Assembly (NCBI RefSeq): GCF_036345915.1
Contig: NZ_CP107785.1
Coordinates: 1,674,001-1,738,000 of the forward strand
Reading direction: 5' to 3'
Source of the DNA: Nocardia sp. NBC_00565
Lineage (GTDB): Bacteria > Actinomycetota > Actinomycetes > Mycobacteriales > Mycobacteriaceae
Length of the DNA stretch: 64,000 nucleotides
The notes below the pieces were generated by a model. That model was not told the origin of the DNA, made no database searches, and was given only the letters and a program-made list of their open reading frames with translations. Each line of letters opens with the position of its first letter. Within the stretch, counting starts at the first letter, position 1. Positions 8,661-18,429 of the stretch are shown here, piece after piece. The translations under genes and the position numbers were made by a program.

Positions 8661-8897
8661 GACTCCCGGCTTTAGTCGTGGGGTAAGCGTATTAAATCGG
8701 CTCGCTCAGTCGCACATAGTTTCGATATGTGGGTGCGCGCTATATATTGTTGGTGTGGCCGTCGCGTTGCGCTGTAACTCGAACCTGGTGTTCCAGTGCG
8801 CGTTCCACGTCGTGTGGTGCCCGAAGTACCGTCGCCGTGTCATCGGTGGACGGATGGAAGAGCGGCTCAAAGAAGTCATCGGCAACGAAATTGGTGC
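8661..8897 (+). mobile_element. IS200/IS605-type element remnant
   Basis: A TTTAG-centred imperfect hairpin at 8661-8683 (CCCGGCTTTAGTCGTGGGG) resembles IS605-group right ends. A hairpin with CACATA/TATGTG arms lies at 8713-8731 just before a TnpA start. Only about 45 codons of tnpA remain before the sequence switches to a sigma-factor gene, so the element lost the HUH active site and is not mobile on its own. Exact boundaries are uncertain. Confidence 0.55.
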
Positions 8898-9450
8898 CGC
8901 TCTTCTAGCACGCGTGCCAGACGTGCTGATCTTGCGGGAGGTGCTCGGGTACCACGCCGACGATGTCGCCGAGATGCTCGACTCGACCGTTGACTCGGTC
9001 AACAGTGCGCTCGAGCGCGCCCGCACCGCCCTGCAGCGGCACCTGCCGCCCGGCGAGCACGAACCGCCGCCGGTGCCCGACTCGCCCGCGGCGCAGGAGC
9101 TCGCGGAAAAGTTCGTCCGCGCGTATCAATCCGGCGATATCGACGGATTGGTCGCCCTGCTCACCGCCGATGTGCGTGTCTCGATGCCGCCGATTCCGTA
9201 CGAATACCACGGCCGCGATGTCGTCGGGCGTTTCTACGCCAGCATCATCGGCCAGGGCCGGACGTATGACTTCGTGCCGACGCGGGCCAATGGTCAGCTG
9301 GCATTCGGGGCCTACCTGCGCGGCCTCGACGGCATCCGCCACGCGACCGGTGTCATCGTGCTCACCCTGACCGGTGACGGGATCAGCGCCATCACCCGTT
9401 TCGACAACAGCGTGCTCGGCTGCTTCGGGCTGCCGCGAACACTGCCCTGA
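8755..9450 (+). CDS. chimera: TnpA N-terminus fused in frame to truncated ECF sigma factor with SnoaL-like domain
   Basis: 231 residues from GTG 8755. Residues ~8-45 (NLVFQCAFHVVWCPKYRRRV, then GGRMEERLKEVIGNE) are IS200/IS605 TnpA. From about residue 50 the protein is sigma region 4 (VLILREVLGYHADDVAEMLD, then STVDSVNSALERARTAL) followed by a SnoaL-like domain (residues ~115-220), as in SigJ/SigG-like factors of actinobacteria, which are normally ~300 residues or more. Sigma region 2 is missing, so it cannot act as an ordinary sigma factor. Whether it is expressed is unknown; most likely a fused remnant. Confidence 0.8.
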   Translation: MAVALRCNSNLVFQCAFHVVWCPKYRRRVIGGRMEERLKEVIGNEIGAALLARVPDVLILREVLGYHADDVAEMLDSTVDSVNSALERARTALQRHLPPGEHEPPPVPDSPAAQELAEKFVRAYQSGDIDGLVALLTADVRVSMPPIPYEYHGRDVVGRFYASIIGQGRTYDFVPTRANGQLAFGAYLRGLDGIRHATGVIVLTLTGDGISAITRFDNSVLGCFGLPRTLP

Positions 9451-9466
9451 TTCGCCCGCAGGTCGG

Positions 9467-11269
9467 TCAGAACCAAGCGTCGCGCATGTCCAAGGTGGTC
9501 CGGTCCATCAGTTCCAGCAGATCCAATTGCGGTGCGGTCTTGGGCAATTCGTAACGGAAGAAGTAACGGGCCGCCGCGCGCTTGCCGTCGTAGAAGTCGC
9601 CCTGCTTGGCGTGCGCGGCCAGCGCCTGCTCCAACCAGATCCAGGCCACCACGACATGGCCGAATGCCTCCAGGTACACAGTGGAATTCGCCATCGCGGC
9701 GGCGGGATCGCCTGCGGCGAACATCCAGCCGGTGACAGTCAGCAGACGTTGCCAGACCGCGTCGAGTTGACCGCCGAATTCGGTCCACTCACCGCCCGCC
9801 TCGGTGGCCGCGAGCACGGTCTTCTCGATCTGTGCGGCCAGCAACCGCAGGCTGGCGCCATCGTGTTGGATCACCTTGCGGCCCAACAGATCCAGACCTT
9901 GGATGCCGTGGGTGCCCTCGTGGATCGGGTTGAGGCGGTTGTCGCGGTAGTGCTGCTCGACATCGTATTCGCGGGTGTAGCCGTAGCCGCCGTGCACCTG
10001 GATGGCGAGGCTGTTGGCCTCCAGGCACCATTGCGAAGGCCAGCTCTTGGCCACGCCGGTCAGGATTTCCAGCAGCAGCGTGTGGTCGCGTCGCGTGGCG
10101 GGATCCTCGGTGGTGTGTTCCAGATCCACCAGTCGATTGCAGTACAGCAGCAGACCCAGCGCGCCCTCCACATAAGCCTTCTGCGCCAACAACATTCGCC
10201 GCACGTCCGGATGCTCGATGATCGGCACCTGCGGCGCCGCCGGATCCTTGGCGGTGACCGGGCGTCCCTGGCGGCGTTCGCGGGCGTAGTCGAGTGATTT
10301 CAGATATCCGGTGTAGCCCAACGCCGTCGCGCTCAGACCGACGGCGAGGCGTGCCTCGTTCATCATGTGGAACATGTAGGACAGGCCGCGATGCGGTTCG
10401 CCGACCAGATAACCCACCGCACCGGGCGCGCCGTCCGGGGTGTGCTTGCCCTCGCCGAAGTTCAGCACCGTGTTGGTGGTGCCGCGATAGCCCATTTTGT
10501 GGTTCAACCCGGCCAGCACCACATCGTTGCGCGCCCCGAGCGAATCATCCTCGGCCACCAGGAATTTCGGCACGATGAACAGTGAGATGCCCTTGGTTCC
10601 GGCCGGTCCGCCCGGAATCTTGGCGAGCACCAGGTGCACGATATTCTCGGTGAGTTCGTGATCACCGCCGGAGATCCACATCTTCGATCCGAAGAGCCGG
10701 TAGGTGCCGTCGGGCTGCGGTTCGGCGCGGGTCACGATATCGGCCAGCGACGAACCGGCCTGCGTTTCGGACAGACACATGGTCCCGGTGAATCGACCCT
10801 CGACCATGGGTTTGACGAAGCGGTCGATCTGCTCCGGAGTTCCATGCGCGGCAAGGAGATTGGCGTTGCCGACGGTCAGGAACTGATAGCCGGTGGTGCC
10901 GACATTGGCCGCCTGGAACCAGCAGAATCCGGCCGCCTCCAGCGTGCGGGGCAGCTGTAGCCCGCCGATCCGCTCGTCCATTGCCGCGCCGATGAGATTC
11001 GCCTTGGCGAACGCCTCGACGGCGGCCTTGACCTCCGGGATGATGGTGACCCGCTCGCCGTCGAAGGTCGGCTCATTGCTGTCGTTGCGTTTGTTGTGCG
11101 GCGCGAAATGCTGGGTGGCGAGATCCTCGCAGAGATCCAGAAAACCATCGAAGGTGTCCCTGGAGTGTTCGGCGAACCGGGGGAGCGCGGTCAGCTCCTC
11201 GACCTGTAGCCATTCGTAGAGCAGGAAGTCCAGGTCCCTGCGGGAGATCAACGTCGAGCGCACGGGCAC
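9467..11269 (-). CDS. acyl-CoA dehydrogenase, long FadE/DmdC-like type
   Basis: 600 residues, longer than the ~380-residue classical enzymes and matching the FadE5/DmdC-like class. FAD/substrate motifs: MCLSETQAGSSLADIVTRAE and KMWISGGDHELTENIVHLV; C-terminal HGGYGYTREYDVEQHYRDNR. It oxidises an acyl-CoA to the enoyl-CoA with FAD. It is divergent from the TetR gene at 11374, which is its probable regulator. The acyl substrate cannot be read from the sequence. Confidence 0.9.
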   Translation of the reverse strand: MPVRSTLISRRDLDFLLYEWLQVEELTALPRFAEHSRDTFDGFLDLCEDLATQHFAPHNKRNDSNEPTFDGERVTIIPEVKAAVEAFAKANLIGAAMDERIGGLQLPRTLEAAGFCWFQAANVGTTGYQFLTVGNANLLAAHGTPEQIDRFVKPMVEGRFTGTMCLSETQAGSSLADIVTRAEPQPDGTYRLFGSKMWISGGDHELTENIVHLVLAKIPGGPAGTKGISLFIVPKFLVAEDDSLGARNDVVLAGLNHKMGYRGTTNTVLNFGEGKHTPDGAPGAVGYLVGEPHRGLSYMFHMMNEARLAVGLSATALGYTGYLKSLDYARERRQGRPVTAKDPAAPQVPIIEHPDVRRMLLAQKAYVEGALGLLLYCNRLVDLEHTTEDPATRRDHTLLLEILTGVAKSWPSQWCLEANSLAIQVHGGYGYTREYDVEQHYRDNRLNPIHEGTHGIQGLDLLGRKVIQHDGASLRLLAAQIEKTVLAATEAGGEWTEFGGQLDAVWQRLLTVTGWMFAAGDPAAAMANSTVYLEAFGHVVVAWIWLEQALAAHAKQGDFYDGKRAAARYFFRYELPKTAPQLDLLELMDRTTLDMRDAWF

Positions 11270-11373
11270 ATCCTCTCGCGGTGGCGGAGCACTGGCCCAG
11301 ACGGGCGTGCCGCTCGTCCGGGTCGATTTGGTACGTTACTACGCATGTGTCGTGAATTGATCCCAGGGCTGGG

Positions 11374-11973
11374 ATGACCACTGCGTCCCGCCCCGTCGGC
11401 CGCCCCGCCGCCGCATCCCAGGAGCAGGTGCTCGCCGCGGCGAGCGCTCAGTTCTTGGCCTCTGAGCGGGTCGACGTGCAGGCGATCGCGGCGGAACTCG
11501 GACTGTCGCGGGCAACCATCTACCGCTGGTTCGGATCGCGCGACGGTCTGCTCGGCGCGGTCATGGTGTCGGAGTTCGAGCGGATGGTCGACGCGGCGCA
11601 GACGCGCGTCGGCGAAACGGGTGCGCCGCGCGTGCTCGCCCTGCTGGACCGGGCGGCGCGCTGGCTGACGCGCAACGAACCGTATCGCTATTTCATCGCG
11701 ACCGAACAGGCCACCGCGGGCCGAATCATTACCAGCAGCGAAGGGCCGGTGCAGCCGAAGGTCGTCGGGGTGGTCGCGGAAATTCTCGATGCCGCGATCG
11801 ACGAGGGCTACCAGAATCGAGTCGACACACAGACTTTCGCGTATGCGCTGGTCCGCCTCATCGAGGCATTCCTGTATCAGGATGCGGTGACCGGCATTCG
11901 GGGCGATGTGGAACGACTGCGCGCGGTACTGGCCGTGATGCTGGGATTGGAGCCGGATCAGCGCGGTCCGTAG
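11374..11973 (+). CDS. TetR family regulator (QsdR-like)
   Basis: 199 residues. HTH at residues ~15-60 (VDVQAIAAELGLSRATIYRW, FGSRDGLLG). The C-terminal region with RAARWLTRNEPYRYFIATEQ resembles the QsdR-type ligand domain, judged from memory. It is divergent from the acyl-CoA dehydrogenase with a 104-bp shared promoter region and overlaps the tail of the convergent PLP-enzyme gene by 16 bp. Likely represses the dehydrogenase in response to an acyl compound. Confidence 0.85.
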   Translation: MTTASRPVGRPAAASQEQVLAAASAQFLASERVDVQAIAAELGLSRATIYRWFGSRDGLLGAVMVSEFERMVDAAQTRVGETGAPRVLALLDRAARWLTRNEPYRYFIATEQATAGRIITSSEGPVQPKVVGVVAEILDAAIDEGYQNRVDTQTFAYALVRLIEAFLYQDAVTGIRGDVERLRAVLAVMLGLEPDQRGP

Positions 11974-12947
11974 GTGTTGAGGAACAGCACCGGACCGTCG
12001 AACTCGCCGCGGGTATCCATTTCGATGAGTCCGGCCAAAGCCTTGGCCGTGTAGACGGTTTCCAGTTCCAGTCCGGCTGCCGCGGCGAGCTTGTTCGCAG
12101 CGACCGCGGCCGGGGTCTCATGGCCGTAGCCCGGGCCGAGCCAGTCGCGCACAATCGTCACATCGTCGGGATGCAGGCCGGGCGAGGTGAATCCGGCCCC
12201 GCGTGCGCGCAGTACCGCCTCCGCACGGTTCGCCAGCGTGATGATGTGCGGTGCGTCGAGGGGGAGCGAGTCATTGACGACCACACCAACGACCCGGGTG
12301 CGCAATCCGGCCAACCGCAGGCCGAGCGCCAAACCCGCTGCCGTGCCGCCGGATCCGACGGCGGTCACCAGATGCGTCGGCTCGGGAAGCTCGCCCGCAG
12401 CGATCTGCGCGGCCAGTTCCAGCGCGCCCTCCACGTAACCGAGCGCGCCGATCGGTGACGAACCGCCGACCGGCAGCAGGTACGGCAGGGTGCGGCCGTG
12501 CGTGTGCCGCAGCACAAGCCATGGCGTGGTGAGGATGGTGCGTAGCTTGCTGTGCGTGAAATGCAGGGTGGCGCCGGAGTTCTCCAGTCGGCGCAACTGT
12601 GCGCGGACATGGTCGTCTACTGGTTGGTCGACGAGCGCCAGCGCCGTGTCCAGACCGAAGTCTCGTCCGTAGAGCGCCGCCGCCAGACCCCAATTGGTGC
12701 CGGTTCCGCCGACGGTGAGGATGGTGCGCGCACCGCGCCGCTCGGCCTCGGGCAATAGCCACTCCAGCTTGCGGATCTTGTTGCCGCCCCACCCGCCGGA
12801 GCCGTACCCGCTCTCGTCCTTGCACCACACGGTGCTCTTCGTACCGAGATCCAGCGTGCGCACCGGTGTCGGGGCGACGCCGAGCCGCGCGAACGGCAGC
12901 GTGGTGACCAGTTCGGGGAAGCGCTCGTGCAGCCGGGAATCCGTCAT
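11958..12947 (-). CDS. PLP-dependent D-cysteine desulfhydrase/ACC deaminase family enzyme
   Basis: 329 residues from ATG 12947 (MTDSRLHERFP). Tryptophan-synthase-beta fold: the PLP lysine lies in GSGGWGGNKIRKLEWLLPEA, and the phosphate-binding loop is AVGSGGTAAGL. This pattern fits fold-type II enzymes of the DcyD/AcdS group, which deaminate or desulfhydrate small amino acids. The exact substrate is unsettled. The upstream extension of the frame lacks family character. Confidence 0.85.
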   Translation of the reverse strand: MTDSRLHERFPELVTTLPFARLGVAPTPVRTLDLGTKSTVWCKDESGYGSGGWGGNKIRKLEWLLPEAERRGARTILTVGGTGTNWGLAAALYGRDFGLDTALALVDQPVDDHVRAQLRRLENSGATLHFTHSKLRTILTTPWLVLRHTHGRTLPYLLPVGGSSPIGALGYVEGALELAAQIAAGELPEPTHLVTAVGSGGTAAGLALGLRLAGLRTRVVGVVVNDSLPLDAPHIITLANRAEAVLRARGAGFTSPGLHPDDVTIVRDWLGPGYGHETPAAVAANKLAAAAGLELETVYTAKALAGLIEMDTRGEFDGPVLFLNTYGPR

Positions 12948-13000
12948 GGTCACTCCATTATCGGGTGCACGTCCCGAACAGCGGTATCGACCGCCTGGTC

Positions 13001-13138
13001 TCAGTGGAAGAGCTTGAGCAGGTTCACGAGCAGGCGATCGAGGCCGTAGACGAAGGGGGCGGCGACCCACAGCCAGGCGAAGGCCAGCAGCGGGATGCGG
13101 CGGGGTGGGGCGGCCTCGCTCTGGTCGGGTTCGGTCAT
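13001..13138 (-). CDS. MFS transporter small subunit (45 residues)
   Basis: A 45-residue protein begins MTEPDQSEAAPPRRIPLLAF and carries one membrane helix (AFAWLWVAAPFVYGLDRLL). Its ATG at 13138 overlaps the MFS stop (ATGA). Tiny single-helix proteins immediately downstream of OFA-type MFS genes are a known recurring pairing (annotated as MFS transporter small subunit), and composition and position fit. Probably an accessory subunit of the transporter. Confidence 0.8.
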   Translation of the reverse strand: MTEPDQSEAAPPRRIPLLAFAWLWVAAPFVYGLDRLLVNLLKLFH

Positions 13139-14496
13139 ACCGGCTCTCCCTCCGTGGCGACGGCCGGTCGGTGGTATTTCGCCGCGACCGGGCGGATCAG
13201 TTCATTGGCGACGAACCCGACGCACAGCAGTGTGATCATGATCGCGAACGAGGGTCCGAACAGTGCGGGTCCGGTCTTTCCGTGTCGTGCACCGTAGTCG
13301 GCGATGGCGTTGACGATCAACGGCCCGGCGACGCCCGCCACCGACCAAGCCGTGAGCAGTCGACCATGGATCGCACCGACCTGGTATGTCCCGAACAGAT
13401 CCTTGAGGTATGCCGGAACTGTCGCGAATCCGCCACCATAGAAGGACAGGATCAGCATGGCGCCGAGGACGAATACGGGCTTGTTGGTCTGGCCGACCCA
13501 CCAGACCAATACATAGGCGAGCGCGCCGACGCCCAGGTAGATCCGGTACATATTCTTGCGGCCGATGAGGTCCGACAGCGATGACCAGCCGATGCGCCCG
13601 GCCATATTCGCCGCCGACAGCACCGCGACGAAACCCGCCGCGGCGCCCGCGGTAACCGGAGTCGGGGTGTGCGCGAAGAATTCCGTCACCATCGGCGCCG
13701 CCTTCTCCAGGATGCCGATACCCGCGGTGACGTTGAAACACAGCACAATCCAGAGCAGCCAGAATTGTGGGGTGCGGATCGCGTCGCGGGCGCTGACGTC
13801 GTTGCCGCTGATGAGCTTGGCGATCTTCGCCACCGGTGTCCAGCCCGCCGGACGCCAACCGGGCGGCGGCACCCGCACCAGCAGCACGCCGACCGACATG
13901 AACACCGCGTAGGTCAGGCCCATGACCAGGAAGGTCGCGGCGATACCGGTCTGGTCTCTGCCGAAATCCGAGAGCAGTTCGGTCGTCCACGGTGATGCGA
14001 TCAGCGCGCCGCCGCCGAAGCCCATGATGGCGAAGCCGGTAGCCATCCCCGGCCGGTCGGGAAACCAGCGGATCAGCGTGGAGACCGGCGAGATATAGCC
14101 GATGCCGAGTCCGATACCACCGACGAACCCGTATCCGAAGACGATGAGCCAATACGCGCCGGCGGCCGCGCCGAGCGCGGAGATCAACAGCCCCGATGAG
14201 AAGCACACCAGCGATACCGTCATCGCCCAACGCGGACCGCGGCGTTCGACGACGGTGCCGCCGAACGCCGCCGACAGCCCGAGCATCACGATGGCCAGCT
14301 GGAACGGCAGTGCACTACCGGTACCCGAGATGTGCATCGCCGATTCGAGCGGCGGCTTGAAAACGCTCCATGCGTAGGCCTGCCCGATGGCGAGATGGAT
14401 GGACAGCGCGGCGGGCGGAACCAGCCAGCGACTCCAACCCGGTGGTGCGATGACACGCGAGTATCCGGTGCCCACGACTGCTGCTGTTGCTGTCAC
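13135..14496 (-). CDS. OFA (oxalate/formate antiporter-like) MFS transporter
   Basis: 453 residues, about 12 membrane helices, GTG start at 14496. OFA-type sequence near the first helix (LSIHLAIGQAYAWSVFKPPL) and the MFS loop (VERRGPRWAM). It is coupled to the 45-residue partner. The family moves small carboxylates across the membrane; substrate undetermined. Confidence 0.85.
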   Translation of the reverse strand: MTATAAVVGTGYSRVIAPPGWSRWLVPPAALSIHLAIGQAYAWSVFKPPLESAMHISGTGSALPFQLAIVMLGLSAAFGGTVVERRGPRWAMTVSLVCFSSGLLISALGAAAGAYWLIVFGYGFVGGIGLGIGYISPVSTLIRWFPDRPGMATGFAIMGFGGGALIASPWTTELLSDFGRDQTGIAATFLVMGLTYAVFMSVGVLLVRVPPPGWRPAGWTPVAKIAKLISGNDVSARDAIRTPQFWLLWIVLCFNVTAGIGILEKAAPMVTEFFAHTPTPVTAGAAAGFVAVLSAANMAGRIGWSSLSDLIGRKNMYRIYLGVGALAYVLVWWVGQTNKPVFVLGAMLILSFYGGGFATVPAYLKDLFGTYQVGAIHGRLLTAWSVAGVAGPLIVNAIADYGARHGKTGPALFGPSFAIMITLLCVGFVANELIRPVAAKYHRPAVATEGEPV

Positions 14497-14614
14497 GCTG
14501 CGATCCCCACATATAGCTGTGTGTGGTGATCATATTGCCGTGGGGTCCATCATGATGAAGGTTCTGCTACATAGGCTTTCGCTTTGCTGCGCACAGGTTG
14601 CGGTCGGAGACAGG

Positions 14615-16453
14615 TCAATCCAGCTTCGCCAGTTTGGCGAGGATGGCGGCGGCCATGGCGGCGGGGTCGCCGTCACCGGGGCGTAGCACCAGCTCGGCGC
14701 CGGTGGGGGCCTCGTAGGGGTCGTCGATTCCGGTGAAGCCGCGTATTTCGCCCGCGCGGGCCTTCGCGTACATGCCCTTCGGGTCTCGGGATTCGCAGAT
14801 TTCGAGCGGGGTGTCGACGAAGACTTCGACGAACGGGATTCCGGCGGCCTCGTGGACGGCACGCACCTTGTTGCGGTCGGCAGTGTAGGGGCTGATCAGC
14901 GAGACCACGGCCACGACCCCGGCTTCGGCGAACAGGCGCGCGACTTCGCCTACCCGGCGGATGTTTTCGGTTCGATCGGCCGCGCTGAAGCCGAGGTCGG
15001 TGTTGAGTCCGTGACGCAGGTTGTCGCCGTCGAGGAGGAAGGCGGGGCGACCTGCGGCGACGAGTCGGCGTTCGAGTTCGACTGCGATGGAAGATTTTCC
15101 GGAGCCGGAGAGCCCGGTCAGCCAGACTGTCAGGCCGGTGGTGGGTCGTTCGTCGCGGCTGACGGCGGTGGAGTGCCAGACCACGCGGGAGGAGGGGAGG
15201 GTGGGTCCGGTGATCATGCCGGCGGCGACGGTGTTGTTGGTGGTGTCGTCGATGAGGATGAAACTGCCGGTGGTGCGGTTACGGCGGTAGGGGTCGAAGA
15301 GCAGTGGTTGGCGGGTGCGTAGTTGGATGCGTCCGATTTCGTTGAGTGAGAGTGAGTCCGCGTTTTCGTCGCGGTGCAGGGTGTTGACGTCGAGGCGGTA
15401 GTCCAGGCTGCGGACCTCGGCGGTGACGGTGCGGGTGGTGTGGCGGATGGTGTAGGTCGCGCCGGGTGTCAGTGCGGAGTCCTCGGCGAACCAGCAGACC
15501 ATCGCGTCGAGATCGCGTCCGACGTGCGGACGGTTCGCCGGGCGGCAGATGAGATCGCCACGCGACACATCGAGGTGGTCGGCGAGCTGGATCGTCACCG
15601 CTTGTGGTGGAAAGGCTTCCGCCACGGGCTTGCCGCCCGGACCCCAGATCGCCTCGACGGTGGTGGTGAATCCCGAAGGCAGTACTGCGACCTCGTCCCC
15701 CGGCTTGAATACCCCGCCGCACACCGTGCCCGCATAGCCGCGGAAATCGGTTGCGTGCCTGCGGGTTACGTACTGCACGGGGAATCGGGCGTCGATGAGG
15801 TTGCGGTCGGAGGCGATATGCACCTCCTCCAGGTGATGCAGCAGGGGCGAGCCCTCGTACCAGGGCATACTCGCACCGCGGTGCACGATATTGTCGCCGT
15901 GCAACGCCGACATCGGAATGAAGCTCAGATCGGCGACATCGAGTTTCGTGGCGAAGCTGGCGAACTCCTCGCGGATTTCTTCGAACCGATCCTGCGACCA
16001 CCCGGCCAGATCCATCTTGTTCACGCACAGCACCAGGTGCGGGATGCCGAGCAGACTGGCCAGGAAGGCATGGCGGCGGGTTTGTTCCACGATGCCGGTG
16101 CGCGCGTCCACCAGGATCAGCGCGAGATCGGCGGTCGAGGCGCCGGTGACCATGTTGCGGGTGTACTGGATGTGGCCGGGGGTGTCGGCGATGATGAATT
16201 TGCGCCGCGGTGTGGCGAAGTAGCGGTGCGCCACATCGATGGTGATGCCTTGTTCGCGTTCGGCGCGTAGGCCGTCGGTGAGCAGCGCTAGGTCCGGGTA
16301 GTCGTCGCCGCGGGCGCGGCTGGTTGCCTCGACGGCGGCGAGTTGGTCGGTGAAGATTGTTTTGGAGTCGAACAACAGACGGCCGATCAGCGTGGATTTG
16401 CCGTCGTCGACGCTGCCCGCGGTGGCCAGCCGCAGCAGGGTGGTGGTCGTCAT
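14615..16453 (-). CDS. cysNC: bifunctional sulfate adenylyltransferase large subunit / APS kinase
   Basis: 612 residues. N-terminal EF-Tu-like GTPase with G1 GSVDDGKS (residues 14-21), G3 DTPGH and G4 NKMD. C-terminal APS kinase with P-loop GLSGSGKSS and [12 protein letters not shown]. With CysD it makes APS from sulfate and ATP, then phosphorylates it to PAPS. The start overlaps the cysD stop (ATGA). PAPS supplies both sulfate reduction and the sulfotransferase encoded nearby. Confidence 0.97.
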   Translation of the reverse strand: MTTTTLLRLATAGSVDDGKSTLIGRLLFDSKTIFTDQLAAVEATSRARGDDYPDLALLTDGLRAEREQGITIDVAHRYFATPRRKFIIADTPGHIQYTRNMVTGASTADLALILVDARTGIVEQTRRHAFLASLLGIPHLVLCVNKMDLAGWSQDRFEEIREEFASFATKLDVADLSFIPMSALHGDNIVHRGASMPWYEGSPLLHHLEEVHIASDRNLIDARFPVQYVTRRHATDFRGYAGTVCGGVFKPGDEVAVLPSGFTTTVEAIWGPGGKPVAEAFPPQAVTIQLADHLDVSRGDLICRPANRPHVGRDLDAMVCWFAEDSALTPGATYTIRHTTRTVTAEVRSLDYRLDVNTLHRDENADSLSLNEIGRIQLRTRQPLLFDPYRRNRTTGSFILIDDTTNNTVAAGMITGPTLPSSRVVWHSTAVSRDERPTTGLTVWLTGLSGSGKSSIAVELERRLVAAGRPAFLLDGDNLRHGLNTDLGFSAADRTENIRRVGEVARLFAEAGVVAVVSLISPYTADRNKVRAVHEAAGIPFVEVFVDTPLEICESRDPKGMYAKARAGEIRGFTGIDDPYEAPTGAELVLRPGDGDPAAMAAAILAKLAKLD

Positions 16454-17385
16454 CAGAAATACCCTTCGCGTTTGCGGTCTTCCATCCCGGCTTCGGATAT
16501 CCGGTCATCGGCGCGGGTCGCCCCGCGCTCGGTGACTCGGGTGGCGGCGACTTCGACGACCACTTCCGCTGGCGTGGCCGCGCTCGATTCGACACATCCG
16601 GTGCAGGTCGCGTCGCCGACGGTCCGGAATCGCACCGTGGCTTCATACGGCTGCTCACCATCGAGCAGTTCGAGAAATCGCGTGTGCGCCAACAACATTC
16701 CGTCGCGTTGGACCACTGTGCGGCGGTGTGCATAGTACAGCGGTGGTAGCTCGATGGTTTCGGCGGCGATGTAATGCCAGATATCGAGCTCGGTCCAGTT
16801 CGACAGCGGGAACACCCGGATGTGCTCGCCCTTGCTGTGCCGTCCGTTGTAGAGGCTCCACAGCTCTGGGCGCTGATTGCGTGGATCCCACTGGCCGTAT
16901 TCGTCGCGGAAGCTGAAGACGCGTTCCTTGGCGCGTGCCTTCTCCTCGTCGCGGCGTGCACCGCCGAAGACCGCGTCGTAGCCGCCCTCGCGGATGCAGC
17001 GCAGCAAAGTCGCTGTCTGTAAACGGTTTCGGGTGGCGCGTGGTCCGCTCTCCTCCGTCACTCGGCCCGCGTCGATATCGTCTTGCACGCTGCCGACCAC
17101 CAGCCGTAGGCCGAGTCGCTCGACGGTGTGGTCGCGGTATTCGATGACTTCGTCGAAGTTGTGCCCGGTATCGATGTGCAGCACCGGGAAAGGCAGCGGT
17201 GCCGGCCAGAAGGCCTTGGCCGCCAGGTGCAGCATCACCACCGAGTCCTTGCCGCCGGAGAACAACAGCACCGGCCGTTCGAAACTCGCCGCGACTTCCC
17301 GGAATATATGTGCCGACTCGGCCTCGAGCGCATCCAGATGAGGCAACTCGTAGGTGCTCGCCGTCGACTTCGCGTACTGGCTCAC
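16453..17385 (-). CDS. cysD: sulfate adenylyltransferase subunit 2
   Basis: 310 residues of the PAPS-reductase/ATP-sulfurylase PP-loop fold; PP-loop [20 protein letters not shown]. Conserved [20 protein letters not shown]. It forms the catalytic adenylyltransferase with the CysN GTPase. The gene sits 31 bp downstream of the IclR gene in the same direction; the gap carries a partial copy of the IclR-upstream palindrome (17396-17409), so IclR could control sulfate activation. Confidence 0.97.
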   Translation of the reverse strand: MSQYAKSTASTYELPHLDALEAESAHIFREVAASFERPVLLFSGGKDSVVMLHLAAKAFWPAPLPFPVLHIDTGHNFDEVIEYRDHTVERLGLRLVVGSVQDDIDAGRVTEESGPRATRNRLQTATLLRCIREGGYDAVFGGARRDEEKARAKERVFSFRDEYGQWDPRNQRPELWSLYNGRHSKGEHIRVFPLSNWTELDIWHYIAAETIELPPLYYAHRRTVVQRDGMLLAHTRFLELLDGEQPYEATVRFRTVGDATCTGCVESSAATPAEVVVEVAATRVTERGATRADDRISEAGMEDRKREGYF

Positions 17386-17395
17386 GCCCCAAAAC

Positions 17396-17409
17396 TAGAA
17401 CACGTTTCG
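17396..17409. promoter_or_regulatory. partial copy of the IclR-upstream palindrome before cysD
   Basis: TAGAACACGTTTCG matches TAGAACACGTTCTA (18315-18328) at the first 11 positions. It lies just upstream of the cysD start and after the IclR stop. A shared operator is inferred, not shown. Confidence 0.35.
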
Positions 17410-17416
17410 GTCATGG

Positions 17417-18304
17417 TCAATGGTTAGCGTCCGGTCTGCGACCGCCCGATTCCGCGGTCACCCGGTCGGCGGCGGCCACGAGTGCCGTGCCGCGGCGATC
17501 GATCTCGGCCCCGGTGATGGCCGCTCCCACGTACATGGTGAGCACCATGTTCTGCCTGCCGTCACCGCCATAGGTGGGCGCCGCGAGCAGGCTGACCGGG
17601 TGTTCTTTGCGTGGTCGCAGATCGGTGCCGAGATAGACCCGCTCCCCGAGGCTGGTCACCAGCTCGCCGACGAGTTCGCGCACTTCAGCGGGCAGGTCGT
17701 GGGTGGCGACCCCGGCCAGCAGCGAGTACAGCCGTCGGCCCGCCGCAGTCAGGCTTTCGACCAGGTAACCGCGCTCGCGGCACTCCGCGACGACCTGGCG
17801 CAGCCGGTCCACGTCCTGCCGCAACGGCACCGTCGGCGGCTTGCTCAGCCAGGCGTCGAAGGCCGCCTCGGTATCCCACAGCACGTACATCAGGCCGACC
17901 GGCGGCGCGAAATGGTAGGCCGCACCCACCTTGACCAGGCCGGGGCCGGTACTTTCCAGCACCATGATCTGCTCGCCGACCACGGCCGAGGCGGTGCAGG
18001 TGGTGCGGTAGAGCGCGGTCAGTTTCGCCAGTTCGGCGCGGGCGATGGCGGAGATGGCGAAACTGTCCTGGGCGACCCGCCCGGCGGCGATCAGCGCAGG
18101 TCCGAGGCCATAGGTGCGGGTGTTCGCGTCGCGCACCAGGTAGCCGCCTGCGGTCAGTTCGGTGAGGATGCCCAGGCAGGTCGGCTTGGCCAGGTCGAGG
18201 CCGCGGGCCAGTTCGGAGAGGCCGAAGCGTTTACCACGCTGCTCGACGAAGAAATCGAGTACCTGGACCACCCGGGCGGTGGGGGCGGATCTGCGGGTAA
18301 CCAT
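17417..18304 (-). CDS. IclR family transcriptional regulator
   Basis: 295 residues. N-terminal winged helix (RFGLSELARGLDLAKPTCLG) and an IclR effector domain. ATG 18304 is preferred over a TTG six bases upstream because AGGAG lies six bases before the ATG. It is divergent from the DUF1214/SDR/sulfotransferase operon and immediately upstream of cysD. Two palindromes in the 125-bp gap fit autoregulation plus control of the divergent operon. Confidence 0.9.
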   Translation of the reverse strand: MVTRRSAPTARVVQVLDFFVEQRGKRFGLSELARGLDLAKPTCLGILTELTAGGYLVRDANTRTYGLGPALIAAGRVAQDSFAISAIARAELAKLTALYRTTCTASAVVGEQIMVLESTGPGLVKVGAAYHFAPPVGLMYVLWDTEAAFDAWLSKPPTVPLRQDVDRLRQVVAECRERGYLVESLTAAGRRLYSLLAGVATHDLPAEVRELVGELVTSLGERVYLGTDLRPRKEHPVSLLAAPTYGGDGRQNMVLTMYVGAAITGAEIDRRGTALVAAADRVTAESGGRRPDANH

Positions 18305-18314
18305 GGACAACTCC

Positions 18315-18364
18315 TAGAACACGTTCTAATCTTGCTCATATCGAAATGTACCAGAGCGGTACAT
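18315..18364. promoter_or_regulatory. two palindromes between IclR and the sulfotransferase operon
   Basis: TAGAAC-AC-GTTCTA at 18315-18328 (perfect 6-bp arms) and ATGTACC-AGAGC-GGTACAT at 18346-18364 (perfect 7-bp arms). Both lie in the divergent promoter region. The second contains an ATG that might be mistaken for the start of the downstream gene. Candidate IclR operators. Confidence 0.5.
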
Positions 18365-18429
18365 ATTTGGAACAGGGATCAAGGGCCGTAGCGACTGCTT
18401 GCAGGTCGCTCGAAAGGATCGGAAGCCTC

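Noticed and set aside
18346..18429. ATG 18346 as start of the DUF1214 gene
   Set aside because: It lies within a perfect palindrome and has no ribosome-binding site; TTG 18430 does.
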